Assembly (NCBI GenBank): GCA_964533785.1
Contig: CAZHNG010000093.1
Coordinates: forward strand, 1 to 20,309
Source: JANQRV01 sp964533785
GTDB lineage: Bacteria > Bacteroidota > Bacteroidia > Chitinophagales > Saprospiraceae
Direction: 5' to 3'
Length of the DNA: 20,309 bases
The notes under the pieces: generated by a model
What the model was told of the DNA's origin: nothing
Database searches by the model: none
The model's input: only the letters and a program-made list of their open reading frames with translations
Position numbers and translations under genes: made by a program
Part shown: positions 1 through 7,421 of the stretch, one piece after another
Layout: each line of letters opens with the position of its first letter
Position numbering within the stretch: the stretch's first letter is position 1

Positions 1-1887
1 TGGAAGAGTCTGCGGGTTGCAGGTGCTTCGGCACGACAAATGCTTCGTGAGGCTGCCGCGCAGGCATGGCAAGTGCCCGTAGATGAAATCACTACGGAAG
101 CCGGTATGTTATACCATAAAAACAGTGGACAGACAGCCCATTACGGAGAAATGGCTTCAGCCGCAGCCAATATACCGGTACCGGAAGAAGTTGAATTGAA
201 AGACGTAAAAGACTTTAAAATCATTGGAACTTCCCGCAAAAATGTCGACGGAAAGAAAATAGTAACCGGAAAGCCGTTATTCGGTAGCGATATCAAGCGT
301 GAAGGGATGTTGATCGCCATGATCGCTCATCCTCCGGCTTTTGGAATGAAATTAAAATCAGTGGACGATTCTGCTGCGAAGGCCATGCCAGGTATTCGCG
401 ACGTTTTTACCATTAAATCGCTGAAGGATGACTACCAAAGGCAATATTTTGATACCTGCACCTTTACTGACCTTGTGGTAGTGGTTGGAAACAGCACCTG
501 GGAAGTTTTGAATGCGAAAAAAGCCCTGAACGTCGAGTGGGAGCCCTTCGCTGATTATACACTAACCAAGGATCGGTTTGGTAATGTGCAAACGGTAAAT
601 ATTCCCGCAGGACTGGAGAACAGCGCTGCTCATAAAACCCAAATGCAACAAATGGCAGCCCAGCCGGGGAATGTACGCCGGAAAGACGGCGATCCGGATA
701 GTGCCTTTAAAAATGCGGCCAAGATTATTGAGCGCACTTACACCGCTCCCTTCCTTGCCCACAATTGTATGGAACCGATGAAATTTTCTGCACATGTGAC
801 CGAGGATAAAGCTGAGTTGATCGGGCCTCTACAGAAGCCGGAGTATACCGAAAAAACTTTATCCGCCCGCTTGGGTATTCCCTTGGAAAAGATCGATATA
901 CAGATGACACGCCTGGGTGGCGGATACGGAAGAAGGTCCTACGCACATTGGTTGGTTGAAGCAGCCGTCATTTCGCAGAAAATGAAAGCACCCGTCAAAC
1001 TCGTATACACCCGTGAAGATGATATGACTTCCGGTATTTACCGCCCAACTTACAATGCCGTCTACCGGGCAGCTTTGGATGCTGATAATAATCTGATCGC
1101 TTTTCATGTCAAGGCTGGCGGTATTCCGGAAGGACCTTTGTATCCTAACCGCTTTCCCGCCGGTGCCGTTGATAATTACCTGGCCGAGGATTGGTCCATA
1201 GCCTCCAATATTACCGTTGGGTCTTTTCGGGCTCCTAGGTCTAATTTTATGGCCAGTGCGGAACAATCTTTCCTGGACGAAGTAGCGGAAGCAGCCGGTA
1301 AAGACCCTATCGATTTTCGCCTTGAATTATTGGAACGCGCTAAAAATAATCCCGTCGGAGAAGAAAACGATTATGATCCCGACCGTTATGCAGGAGTTCT
1401 GAAACTGGTAAGGGAAAAATCAGCCTGGAGTCAAGGTAATACAAATGCTCACCGCGGTGTTTCTGCCTATTTCTGCCACAATACTTACGTAGCACATGTC
1501 TTGGATTTGGTAATGGAAGGAGGCAAACCGGTTGTGCAAAAGGTTTGTTGTGCCGTCGATTGTGGTATCGTTATCAACCCTGATTCAGCTACTAACATGG
1601 CGGAAGGTGCTATCGTAGATGGTATTGGTAATGCTTTATTTGGTAAACTTACCTTAAAAAATGGAGCACCCGAACAGCAAAACTTCCACAACTACCGCAT
1701 GATTAAATGCAGTGAGGCTCCAAAGGCTATCGACGTACACTTTGTGCAAAACGACATTGATCCTACCGGGCTGGGAGAGCCGCCATTTCCTCCAATTTTC
1801 GCAGCTGTTGCCAACGCTCTTTACAAGGCAACCGGCAAACGATTCTACAATCAGCCCTTTTTGGGTGAACAACAGGTGCAGGGATAG
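1..1887 (+). CDS. iorB: Molybdopterin-binding large subunit, xanthine dehydrogenase family (isoquinoline 1-oxidoreductase beta type), 5' truncated
   Basis: The reading frame is open from base 1 (WKSLRVAGASARQ precedes the first ATG at 40), so the gene enters from outside; 628 residues are visible. IorB proteins are usually around 700-750 residues with a Tat signal, so the N-terminus is missing. Visible marks of the family are the glycine-rich cofactor segment TRLGGGYGRRSY (bases 907-942), the GSFRAPRS segment (bases 1219-1242), the late CAVDCG segment, and GLGEPPFPP near the end, where Glu593 (codon 1777) matches the catalytic Glu of molybdenum hydroxylases. These enzymes hydroxylate N-heterocycles or aldehydes using water, with a small [2Fe-2S] IorA-type partner that is probably encoded upstream. 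The substrate cannot be told. Two in-frame stops (TAG, TGA) follow, then a second copy of the C-terminal motif in the same frame. Confidence 0.93.
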   Translation, partial: WKSLRVAGASARQMLREAAAQAWQVPVDEITTEAGMLYHKNSGQTAHYGEMASAAANIPVPEEVELKDVKDFKIIGTSRKNVDGKKIVTGKPLFGSDIKREGMLIAMIAHPPAFGMKLKSVDDSAAKAMPGIRDVFTIKSLKDDYQRQYFDTCTFTDLVVVVGNSTWEVLNAKKALNVEWEPFADYTLTKDRFGNVQTVNIPAGLENSAAHKTQMQQMAAQPGNVRRKDGDPDSAFKNAAKIIERTYTAPFLAHNCMEPMKFSAHVTEDKAELIGPLQKPEYTEKTLSARLGIPLEKIDIQMTRLGGGYGRRSYAHWLVEAAVISQKMKAPVKLVYTREDDMTSGIYRPTYNAVYRAALDADNNLIAFHVKAGGIPEGPLYPNRFPAGAVDNYLAEDWSIASNITVGSFRAPRSNFMASAEQSFLDEVAEAAGKDPIDFRLELLERAKNNPVGEENDYDPDRYAGVLKLVREKSAWSQGNTNAHRGVSAYFCHNTYVAHVLDLVMEGGKPVVQKVCCAVDCGIVINPDSATNMAEGAIVDGIGNALFGKLTLKNGAPEQQNFHNYRMIKCSEAPKAIDVHFVQNDIDPTGLGEPPFPPIFAAVANALYKATGKRFYNQPFLGEQQVQG

Positions 1888-1911
1888 TGAAGTAACCTAT
1901 CAGGTACCATA

Positions 1912-2022
1912 GGCGCGTTGGCTAATGCCTTATATAAAGCAACGGGACAGCGGTATTACCATCAACCATTTACCACCGCAAACCAAAATCAGGAAACAAC
2001 CGATCCGGTGATCAAGGGTTAA
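1912..2022 (+). pseudogene. Fragment of a second iorB-like gene (C-terminal tail only)
   Basis: Read in the same frame as the gene before it, this stretch gives GALANALYKATGQRYYHQPF followed by 16 residues and a TAA. The first 20 residues match the end of the preceding protein (AAVANALYKATGKRFYNQPF) at 15 of 20 positions, while most synonymous codon positions differ. It is therefore the tail of a diverged paralogue, not a recent copy. No start codon or upstream body is present: the sequence between the upstream stop and base 1911 (reading SNLSGTI) does not resemble the GEPP region. Most likely a second tandem IorB-type gene was lost by deletion and left its 3' end. A replaced C-terminus of the upstream gene is a less likely reading. 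Confidence 0.8.
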
Positions 2023-2060
2023 GTAGTCGAGCAGAATTATTTTATGTTATATTCACACTC

Positions 2061-2080
2061 TCCTGACGGTACCGTCAGGA
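2061..2080. repeat. Perfect 20-bp palindrome
   Basis: The half-site TCCTGACGGT is followed directly by its exact reverse complement, with no spacer. It lies 39 bases after the iorB tail fragment and just before the nested inverted repeat. The function is unknown; a protein-binding dyad or the edge of a dispersed repeat are both possible. Confidence 0.85.
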
Positions 2081-2090
2081 CTAATCCTCA

Positions 2091-2192
2091 AGCCCATGCA
2101 GTCTGGCGTTACCGCCTGCCGTTACTGCCAGGTGGGCAGGTGGCATCCCTGCCTACCTGACCAGAGTCAGCCACGTAGGGCCCGTATGGGCT
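2091..2192. repeat. GC-rich nested inverted repeat (REP-like or structured RNA)
   Basis: Three nested pairings can be drawn. The outer is AGCCCATGC (2091-2099) with GTATGGGCT (2184-2192), with one G-T. The middle is AGTCTGG (2100-2106) with CCAGAGT (2161-2167), with one mismatch. The inner is a 12-bp hairpin, CAGGTGGGCAGG (2129-2140) with CCTGCCTACCTG (2148-2159), with one G-T and a 7-base loop. The stretch is visibly richer in G+C than its neighbours. No plausible coding frame fits it. It resembles the dispersed intergenic repeats of bacterial genomes, but copy number cannot be judged from one window. Confidence 0.6.
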
Positions 2193-2289
2193 GGGCAGGC
2201 AGGTTAAATCTGCTTTCTTACTTAATAGTAATGGATTTCAAACTTCCTACCAAAGTTTGGGGCCAATACAGTTCATTCTTAAAATAATG

Positions 2290-2320
2290 AAGAGCATATG
2301 GGACGAGCCCATACGCTCTT
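2290..2320 (-). terminator. Hairpin terminator for the barrel receptor gene
   Basis: AAGAGCATATGGG (2290-2302) pairs with CCCATACGCTCTT (2308-2320), a 13-bp stem with one G-U on the minus strand and a 5-base loop. On the minus strand it is followed by CATTATTTTAAG, which is T-rich; on the plus strand no T-run follows. It sits about 78 bases after the receptor's stop. A shorter hairpin (2361-2379, TTTGGG with CCCAAA) lies between it and the stop. Confidence 0.55.
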
Positions 2321-2397
2321 TAAAAACGGTTATTAAGAATTTACGTACTGGAAATGTTCCTTTGGGATTCGTCCCCAAAAATGGTGTATCGTATCTG

Positions 2398-5286
2398 TTA
2401 ATTCTTTGGAACTCTACTTAATTCTATTTCTCCCCTATCGTTCTTCAAAACAATTTTGTTCTCCTCTATTACCGTACCATTTTGTGTGATTGTAAACTGA
2501 CCGAATTTGACTTCGAAAGAAAATCGTCCCCCATCCACCTGGCCATTAGACAATTCCTGCGTTCCTCTGGATGTTTCAATGGTACCAGTGAGAGCAGTTC
2601 CATCAATTTGAAAATGGTAGACCTGCTCCATTTCTCCTCCCGGAGTTTGTGCTATGCCTTTCCATTTTCCACTAAAGTCAATAGCCATGCCCAGGGATTC
2701 TTCTGCTTGAGCATCACTTTTCTCTTTGTTGTTGTTGGATTTTGACTTTCGGTTCACCTCGGGCCTTCTTCTGGAATTTCTTTGTGGTGTACTCCCTCCT
2801 TGTTGCATGTTACCGGCACCATCGTTATCTCCCATCAAATCGTCATTACTGACTGACCGCGTTTTTTTACGGACTTTTTGCGCATCCAATTTACCGAAAC
2901 GATAATTGAAATTGATCTTGAAATTTCGATTCACCAATAACATGTTGCTCGTTTGGGAAAAGGTAGGAGAAACCAGTTCAGACCGTACATTCCATCCACG
3001 GCTAAGGAAATTCTCGGCCCCTAGACCAATGCTTCCTAAACCATCATTGAAGTCCTTATTTAAACCAATAGAATAAATTCCAAACCCTCCTCTATTGCCT
3101 TGCAATTCCACTCTACGTCCGCGCATGAAACTAAATGCCTGGATGGTCCAACCTTTGTTTAGTTTGTATTGGGACATCAACCTTCCTCCGTAATTCCAGC
3201 CTGAATTCCTGGCTGTTTCAGAGATACCTTCAGCACCAGTTACCTGCCCCTCCAATTGAGCATAGTGAAGGTCGAACCCTCCGTTTACCGTCCATTTGTT
3301 AGAAATCGTGATATTGGCAAAAACATTTGTACCTAGTGACCTTTCCTTTCCTATGTTTTCGTAGGTAGAAATGATCGCACCTTGTACGGAATCAATGGGA
3401 TAACGTACCCGGTTAATGGCATTGTCCGTACTCCTGCCAAAAAAAGAAACATTTAGATAAACATTTTTTATAGGCTTACTGATGCCAAGTTCAATATTAT
3501 CCGCTAATTCTGGTTCTAAGTTAGGGTTACCCACCTCGATATTCTGATTATTCAGCAGGTTAACGTTAGGATTTAGCTGTCTTAGCCAAGGCCGCTGAAT
3601 ACGACGGTTATAACCTAACTTAATGGTTGTAAAATCTTTCAGCGTTTTCGATACATTCAAACTGGGAACCACATTGGTATAATCAGGAATATCGATATCA
3701 GCCCCATCCTGGACTGCATCGATAAAGGTTCTTTCCCAGCGTACTCCCGCTTTAAAGGTATACTTGCCAGCAGTTGAAACGGTATAGGTGGTGTAAGCTG
3801 CCGTTACGTTTTGATTGTAATCCAAAGTACCAGCAGGACGGCTGAAGTCAGGAGTGAAAATCCCTTCATTTGTGGCAAATTGATAGGAAAAATCACTATT
3901 AACCTGGCGAAAAATACCCTTTCCACCGACTTCAAAAATCTGCTTATCTCCGATAGGTCGTATATAATCCGTCTGAAAGGTAAACTCCTGGTTAAGGTTA
4001 TCGTCCAGGTTTTTAATGCTATTGATAAGAGATCTATCCACGTTCAAATTATCGGAAATGAAATTGCTGTTTTCATCCGTACGGCTGTAGAGCGTAGAAA
4101 TACTGAATTCGTGGCCTGGATCAATGATTTTCAAATAATCGAGGTTGACATCGGCAGTACCGGAAAAGCGTTTGCTGTCAATATCTCTCAAACTGAAATT
4201 GAATAATTGATTATTCGAAAACAGCTCTGTGCTTTGCAACTCTTCCCTTTTAAAGTTTCGAATGCCATAGCGTACTCCTCCTGATAGGAATTGCGTCTTA
4301 TCAATATCGTAGTCGAAGCCTAAATTATAGCGACCGAAAAGACCATTATCAGAAGCATCGGAAAATTGATTGGTGGAATTGGTAATGCCCTCCAAAGTAG
4401 TCAATTGCTGCATATCCAATTCAGCATCGTTGTAAAAAGCTCTTCCAAACCCACCTAAGGTCATTCCGAATTTTCCACTCCGCATACTACCGTTCAACCC
4501 TAAATTCGACCCCCTTAATCCAACGGCGGTGTTTACATTGAGATAGTATCCTTCCAAATTATTCTTCTTGGTAATAATATTAATGATCCCACCCGAGCCT
4601 TCTGCATCATATTTAGCGGATGGAGAAGTAATCACTTCTACTGTTTTGATCATGTCGGCAGGCAACATTCTCAGTGCATCTGAAATATTGGCCGCTACTA
4701 TGGTCGAAGGTTTGTTGTTGATCAACACTTGTACGTTCGAGTTTCCTCTCAGAGAAACATTCCCCTCCAAGTCAACCGATAAAAGGGGGACCTTCCTTAA
4801 TACATCCGCTGCATCACCGCCTTTGGCCAAATTGTCCTTTTCCGCGTTGTAGACCATTCGATCTACTTTTTCTTCAATAAAAGCACGTTGACCGGTAACG
4901 GTTACTTCATCCAGGGTAGTTGTTGTTTCAGACAAATAGATATCTTCCAGGTTGACCGTTCGCTCTTTTTCAATGACGATATTCTCCATTACGATCTTAT
5001 CGTATCCCAGGAAAGATACCTCAATAGCGTAATTACCGTCAATTAGTTCATTCAGTGCATACTTCCCGTTGTCATCGGTAATGGTTCCATCTACTAGTTT
5101 GTCTCCCAAGAACAGAGAGACTGTTGCAAATTCTACTCCGGTTCCCCCTTTGTCGTCCAATACCTTACCGGTAATTTTACCGATGCCTTTTTTTCGAAGG
5201 GAAGTGCTCGCCGGATCACCGGTGACCTGAGCAAAGCTCAATACGATACTGAACAGGAAAATGGAGGTAAGAAAGTATTTTTTCAT
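2398..5286 (-). CDS. TonB-dependent-receptor-like outer membrane beta-barrel protein with extra C-terminal domain
   Basis: 962 residues. A signal peptide ends near residue 19-20 (MKKYFLTSIFLFSIVLSFA). Residues about 36-118 form a carboxypeptidase-regulatory-like beta domain (GKITGKVLDDKGG.., GTITDDNGKYAL). A TonB-box-like LDEVTVTGQ and a plug domain (VLRKVPLLSVD, SLRGNSNVQVLINNKPS, EVITSPSAKYDAEGSGGIINI) follow, then a long barrel of the OMP_b-brl type to about residue 798 (KINFNYRFG). Normally such a protein would end here. This one continues with a polar, Asn/Gln/Arg-rich linker (about 799-870) and a compact beta-rich domain (about 871-962). There is no SusD partner. It is transcribed away from an adjacent two-component system, so it may be its target or its input. 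The ligand is unknown, and a non-transport role is possible for this barrel subfamily. Confidence 0.92.
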   Translation of the reverse strand: MKKYFLTSIFLFSIVLSFAQVTGDPASTSLRKKGIGKITGKVLDDKGGTGVEFATVSLFLGDKLVDGTITDDNGKYALNELIDGNYAIEVSFLGYDKIVMENIVIEKERTVNLEDIYLSETTTTLDEVTVTGQRAFIEEKVDRMVYNAEKDNLAKGGDAADVLRKVPLLSVDLEGNVSLRGNSNVQVLINNKPSTIVAANISDALRMLPADMIKTVEVITSPSAKYDAEGSGGIINIITKKNNLEGYYLNVNTAVGLRGSNLGLNGSMRSGKFGMTLGGFGRAFYNDAELDMQQLTTLEGITNSTNQFSDASDNGLFGRYNLGFDYDIDKTQFLSGGVRYGIRNFKREELQSTELFSNNQLFNFSLRDIDSKRFSGTADVNLDYLKIIDPGHEFSISTLYSRTDENSNFISDNLNVDRSLINSIKNLDDNLNQEFTFQTDYIRPIGDKQIFEVGGKGIFRQVNSDFSYQFATNEGIFTPDFSRPAGTLDYNQNVTAAYTTYTVSTAGKYTFKAGVRWERTFIDAVQDGADIDIPDYTNVVPSLNVSKTLKDFTTIKLGYNRRIQRPWLRQLNPNVNLLNNQNIEVGNPNLEPELADNIELGISKPIKNVYLNVSFFGRSTDNAINRVRYPIDSVQGAIISTYENIGKERSLGTNVFANITISNKWTVNGGFDLHYAQLEGQVTGAEGISETARNSGWNYGGRLMSQYKLNKGWTIQAFSFMRGRRVELQGNRGGFGIYSIGLNKDFNDGLGSIGLGAENFLSRGWNVRSELVSPTFSQTSNMLLVNRNFKINFNYRFGKLDAQKVRKKTRSVSNDDLMGDNDGAGNMQQGGSTPQRNSRRRPEVNRKSKSNNNKEKSDAQAEESLGMAIDFSGKWKGIAQTPGGEMEQVYHFQIDGTALTGTIETSRGTQELSNGQVDGGRFSFEVKFGQFTITQNGTVIEENKIVLKNDRGEIELSRVPKN

Positions 5287-5592
5287 TTTAGAATGTTTAA
5301 ATGTACCTTTCAGAAGGTCTTAGATTTCAAATGATAAAAGATTCAATGCCGCTAATTTGAACCTTTTCCAAACAATAATTTGAAACCTTATATAGTCGGT
5401 TAAAAGAGATCGGCATTTGAACCCTTATTTTCTATTAGCCGGAATAGCAGATTATATTGGAGGAGCTATCGATCAAAATACCCGGATGGTCTAAGACCTT
5501 TAATGGACTGTAACTGGAATGGATATTTTTGGCGGAATGAGATCAGTTGAAAACTAACAGACTTGATTGGAGGCTGTCTAAGGAATTAAAAA
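5287..5592. promoter_or_regulatory. Divergent control region between receptor and two-component system
   Basis: 306 bases with no coding frame. The motif TCTAAGACCTT occurs twice, each time in the sense direction of the nearer gene: on the minus strand at 5314-5324 (28 bases before the receptor's ATG) and on the plus strand at 5490-5500. The plus-strand copy sits within GGTCT-A-AGACC (5489-5499), an exact dyad. A third partial copy, TCTAAGGA, is at 5577-5584. These could be operators, but they do not match the LytTR half-site pattern I know. Confidence 0.45.
5499..5531 (+). promoter_or_regulatory. Candidate Bacteroidota promoter for the two-component operon
   Basis: TATTTTTG (5524-5531) fits the TAnnTTTG -7 box exactly. 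TTTA (5499-5502) lies 21 bases upstream as a weak -33 element and touches the end of the TCTAAGACCTT motif. The leader to the ATG would be about 55 bases. Confidence 0.45.
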
Positions 5593-6636
5593 ATGGAATC
5601 ATTTGCACAACGACATAAAAAAGTATTACTCCACATAGCATTTTGGTGTGTCTATGCCTCTTTTTTCTTTTATCAGATCAGCAGTTTGAACAAAGCTGGG
5701 CAGGAACCAAACTGGAGCAGGGTATTTAAAGATTTCTCATTTCACATGGTAGCGATGATCGGCATTAGTTATCTCAATTATTTTTTCTTTTTACCAAGAC
5801 TGTTAAAAGACAAGAACTTCGGACGATACCTATTGGAATTTATGCCTGTTTTTGGCGTTTTGGCCTACTTAGTAGTATTGGGAAAGCGTTTTATTTTAGC
5901 GGAGTATATCCCGAGTCACTGGTTAGAATCATCAAGGTTTACCATTAATGTTGTTATCGGAACCTTGTTTTTGGTTGTATTCGTTGGATTGTTAAAATTT
6001 GTTGAAGACTGGTTTGAATTAGAAGCCAGAAAAAAAGAAGTGGAAAATGAAAGTTTGTCTTCTGAACTCCGGTTTTTAAAAGCGCAGATCAACCCGCATT
6101 TTCTCTTCAACACGTTGAATAATTTATACTATCTGGCCTATACTAAATCGCCGAATACTACCGAGGTCATTTCCAAACTATCGCAAATGATGCGTTATAT
6201 GCTTCACGATAGTAATCATCCGCGCGTTTCACTAAGTAAAGAGATTGAGTACATGCAAAATTATGTGAGCCTGGAAAAGTTACGCTTGGGAAAGGATGTG
6301 CCCATTCGTTTTGAAGTGCAGGGAGATACTTCAGCAGTTACTATTGCCCCGTTAGTATTGATCACATTTCTGGAAAATGCCTTTAAACACGGTGTTAGCA
6401 ACTCCATTTCGGATTCCTGGATCGATGTTACCATTAGGGTAATAGAAAAGGTCTGTTATTATAAAGTGCTCAACAGTAAAATTCCGGAATCAGGCAAAAC
6501 GGTTAAGGAAAAATCAGGCATTGGATTGATGAATGTAAAACGCCGCCTGGAGCTGAGTTATCCTAGTAATTTTGAACTTGACATCAAAGATCTAGAAGAT
6601 CACTATTCCGTTGAACTTAAAATCAATTTGGCATGA
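5593..6636 (+). CDS. LytS-type sensor histidine kinase (His_kinase family)
   Basis: 347 residues. There are four hydrophobic membrane spans at about 11-28, 48-66, 80-97 and 119-137, then a short coiled-coil-like linker. The His_kinase block follows: INPHFLFNTLNNL carries the phospho-acceptor His169; LENAFKHG (Asn262) is the ATP-binding N box; GIGLMNVKRRL (about 309-319) is the glycine box. There is no separate periplasmic sensor domain, so sensing is probably by the membrane segment or a partner protein. The stop overlaps the next gene's start (ATGA), so the two are co-translated and the regulator is its partner. It is divergent from the outer-membrane receptor. The signal is unknown. Confidence 0.93.
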   Translation: MESFAQRHKKVLLHIAFWCVYASFFFYQISSLNKAGQEPNWSRVFKDFSFHMVAMIGISYLNYFFFLPRLLKDKNFGRYLLEFMPVFGVLAYLVVLGKRFILAEYIPSHWLESSRFTINVVIGTLFLVVFVGLLKFVEDWFELEARKKEVENESLSSELRFLKAQINPHFLFNTLNNLYYLAYTKSPNTTEVISKLSQMMRYMLHDSNHPRVSLSKEIEYMQNYVSLEKLRLGKDVPIRFEVQGDTSAVTIAPLVLITFLENAFKHGVSNSISDSWIDVTIRVIEKVCYYKVLNSKIPESGKTVKEKSGIGLMNVKRRLELSYPSNFELDIKDLEDHYSVELKINLA

Positions 6637-7391
6637 ACCTAACTTGCGTTATCATCGAAGATGAACCTTTGGCGCGCAAATTACTCGCGGAGTATATCGG
6701 TAAGATTCCCTCACTGAAACTTCTCAAATCATTTTCCAATCCTTTGGAGGCCTTGGATTTTTTGCGGATTCAAGAGCCTGACGTATTATTTCTGGATGTA
6801 CAGATGCCTGAAATTTCCGGAATAGCTTTATTGAAAATATTAAAAACCAAACCGTTTGTTATTTTAACTACGGCTTATTCTGAATATGCGATCGAAGGAT
6901 ATGAACTGGATGTAACGGACTATTTACTGAAACCAATTACGTTCGAGCGGTTTTTAAAATCCGTTGAAAAGATAACAGAACGTCTGGCCGGACCAAGCTC
7001 TTCCCCACAGATAGAAAAGGTTTTGAAAGAGCGTGCAATAGATAAATCTGCCATGGAGGAAATACCGTATCTTTTTGTCAAAGACGGAACAAAACACGTC
7101 AAAGTAAGATTGAATGATATCATGTTTATCAAAGGCTTGAAAGACTACGTTACTATTCACACCCCCAAAGGAAAGATTACCACCCTGCAGCGGCTAAAGG
7201 TGCTCGAAGAACAACTGCCTTCTTCCAAATTTATCCGGGTTCACCATTCTTATATTATTGCGATCGAATGGATTGACGTTATTGACCGGGATAGTGTTCA
7301 GATAGGAGAAACGCTTATTCCCGTGAGTGATACCTATCGAAAGGCATTTAAAGCTACAATTAATCAAAGGCATCTTGATAATATAGGATAG
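6633..7391 (+). CDS. LytTR-family response regulator
   Basis: 252 residues. The N-terminal receiver domain shows the acidic pair Glu9/Asp10 (IIEDEP), phospho-acceptor Asp55 (FLDVQMP), Thr79/80 (LTTAY) and Lys100 (YLLKP), so it is complete. After a linker of about 30 residues, a LytTR DNA-binding domain runs from about 146 to 247 (LFVKDGTKHVKV, IMFIKGLKDYVTIHT, FIRVHHSYIIAI, IPVSDTYRKAF). It should be phosphorylated by the kinase encoded just before it and bind promoter DNA as a dimer. The closest candidate target is the divergent receptor gene and its own operon, both of which carry the TCTAAGACCTT motif; that link is inference. Confidence 0.95.
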   Translation: MNLTCVIIEDEPLARKLLAEYIGKIPSLKLLKSFSNPLEALDFLRIQEPDVLFLDVQMPEISGIALLKILKTKPFVILTTAYSEYAIEGYELDVTDYLLKPITFERFLKSVEKITERLAGPSSSPQIEKVLKERAIDKSAMEEIPYLFVKDGTKHVKVRLNDIMFIKGLKDYVTIHTPKGKITTLQRLKVLEEQLPSSKFIRVHHSYIIAIEWIDVIDRDSVQIGETLIPVSDTYRKAFKATINQRHLDNIG

Positions 7392-7397
7392 GAACCA

Positions 7398-7417
7398 CTA
7401 GTATTGAATAATGCTAG
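7398..7417. terminator. Possible weak bidirectional terminator hairpin
   Basis: CTAGTATT (7398-7405) pairs with AATGCTAG (7410-7417) over 8 bp with one G-T and a 4-base loop. It fills most of the 30-base gap between the convergent regulator and prfA genes. Neither side has a T-run, so its strength is doubtful. Confidence 0.3.
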
Positions 7418-7421
7418 AAGT

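Noticed and set aside
859..1266. Minus-strand ORF of 135 codons inside iorB
   Set aside because: Shadow of the strongly supported plus-strand IorB frame with its recognisable motifs.
2096..2287. Plus-strand ORF of 63 codons
   Set aside because: It runs through the nested inverted repeat and has no protein-like composition; its codons are explained by the repeat.
2218..2320. Minus-strand frame ending KNELYWPQTLVGSLKSITIK, looking like the tail of a gene
   Set aside because: Only about 33 codons, no start, and it overlaps the terminator hairpin at 2290-2320; it may be a remnant but homology cannot be shown.
3811..4206. Plus-strand ORF of 131 codons inside the receptor gene
   Set aside because: Antisense to the beta-barrel coding region, with no domain-like features of its own.
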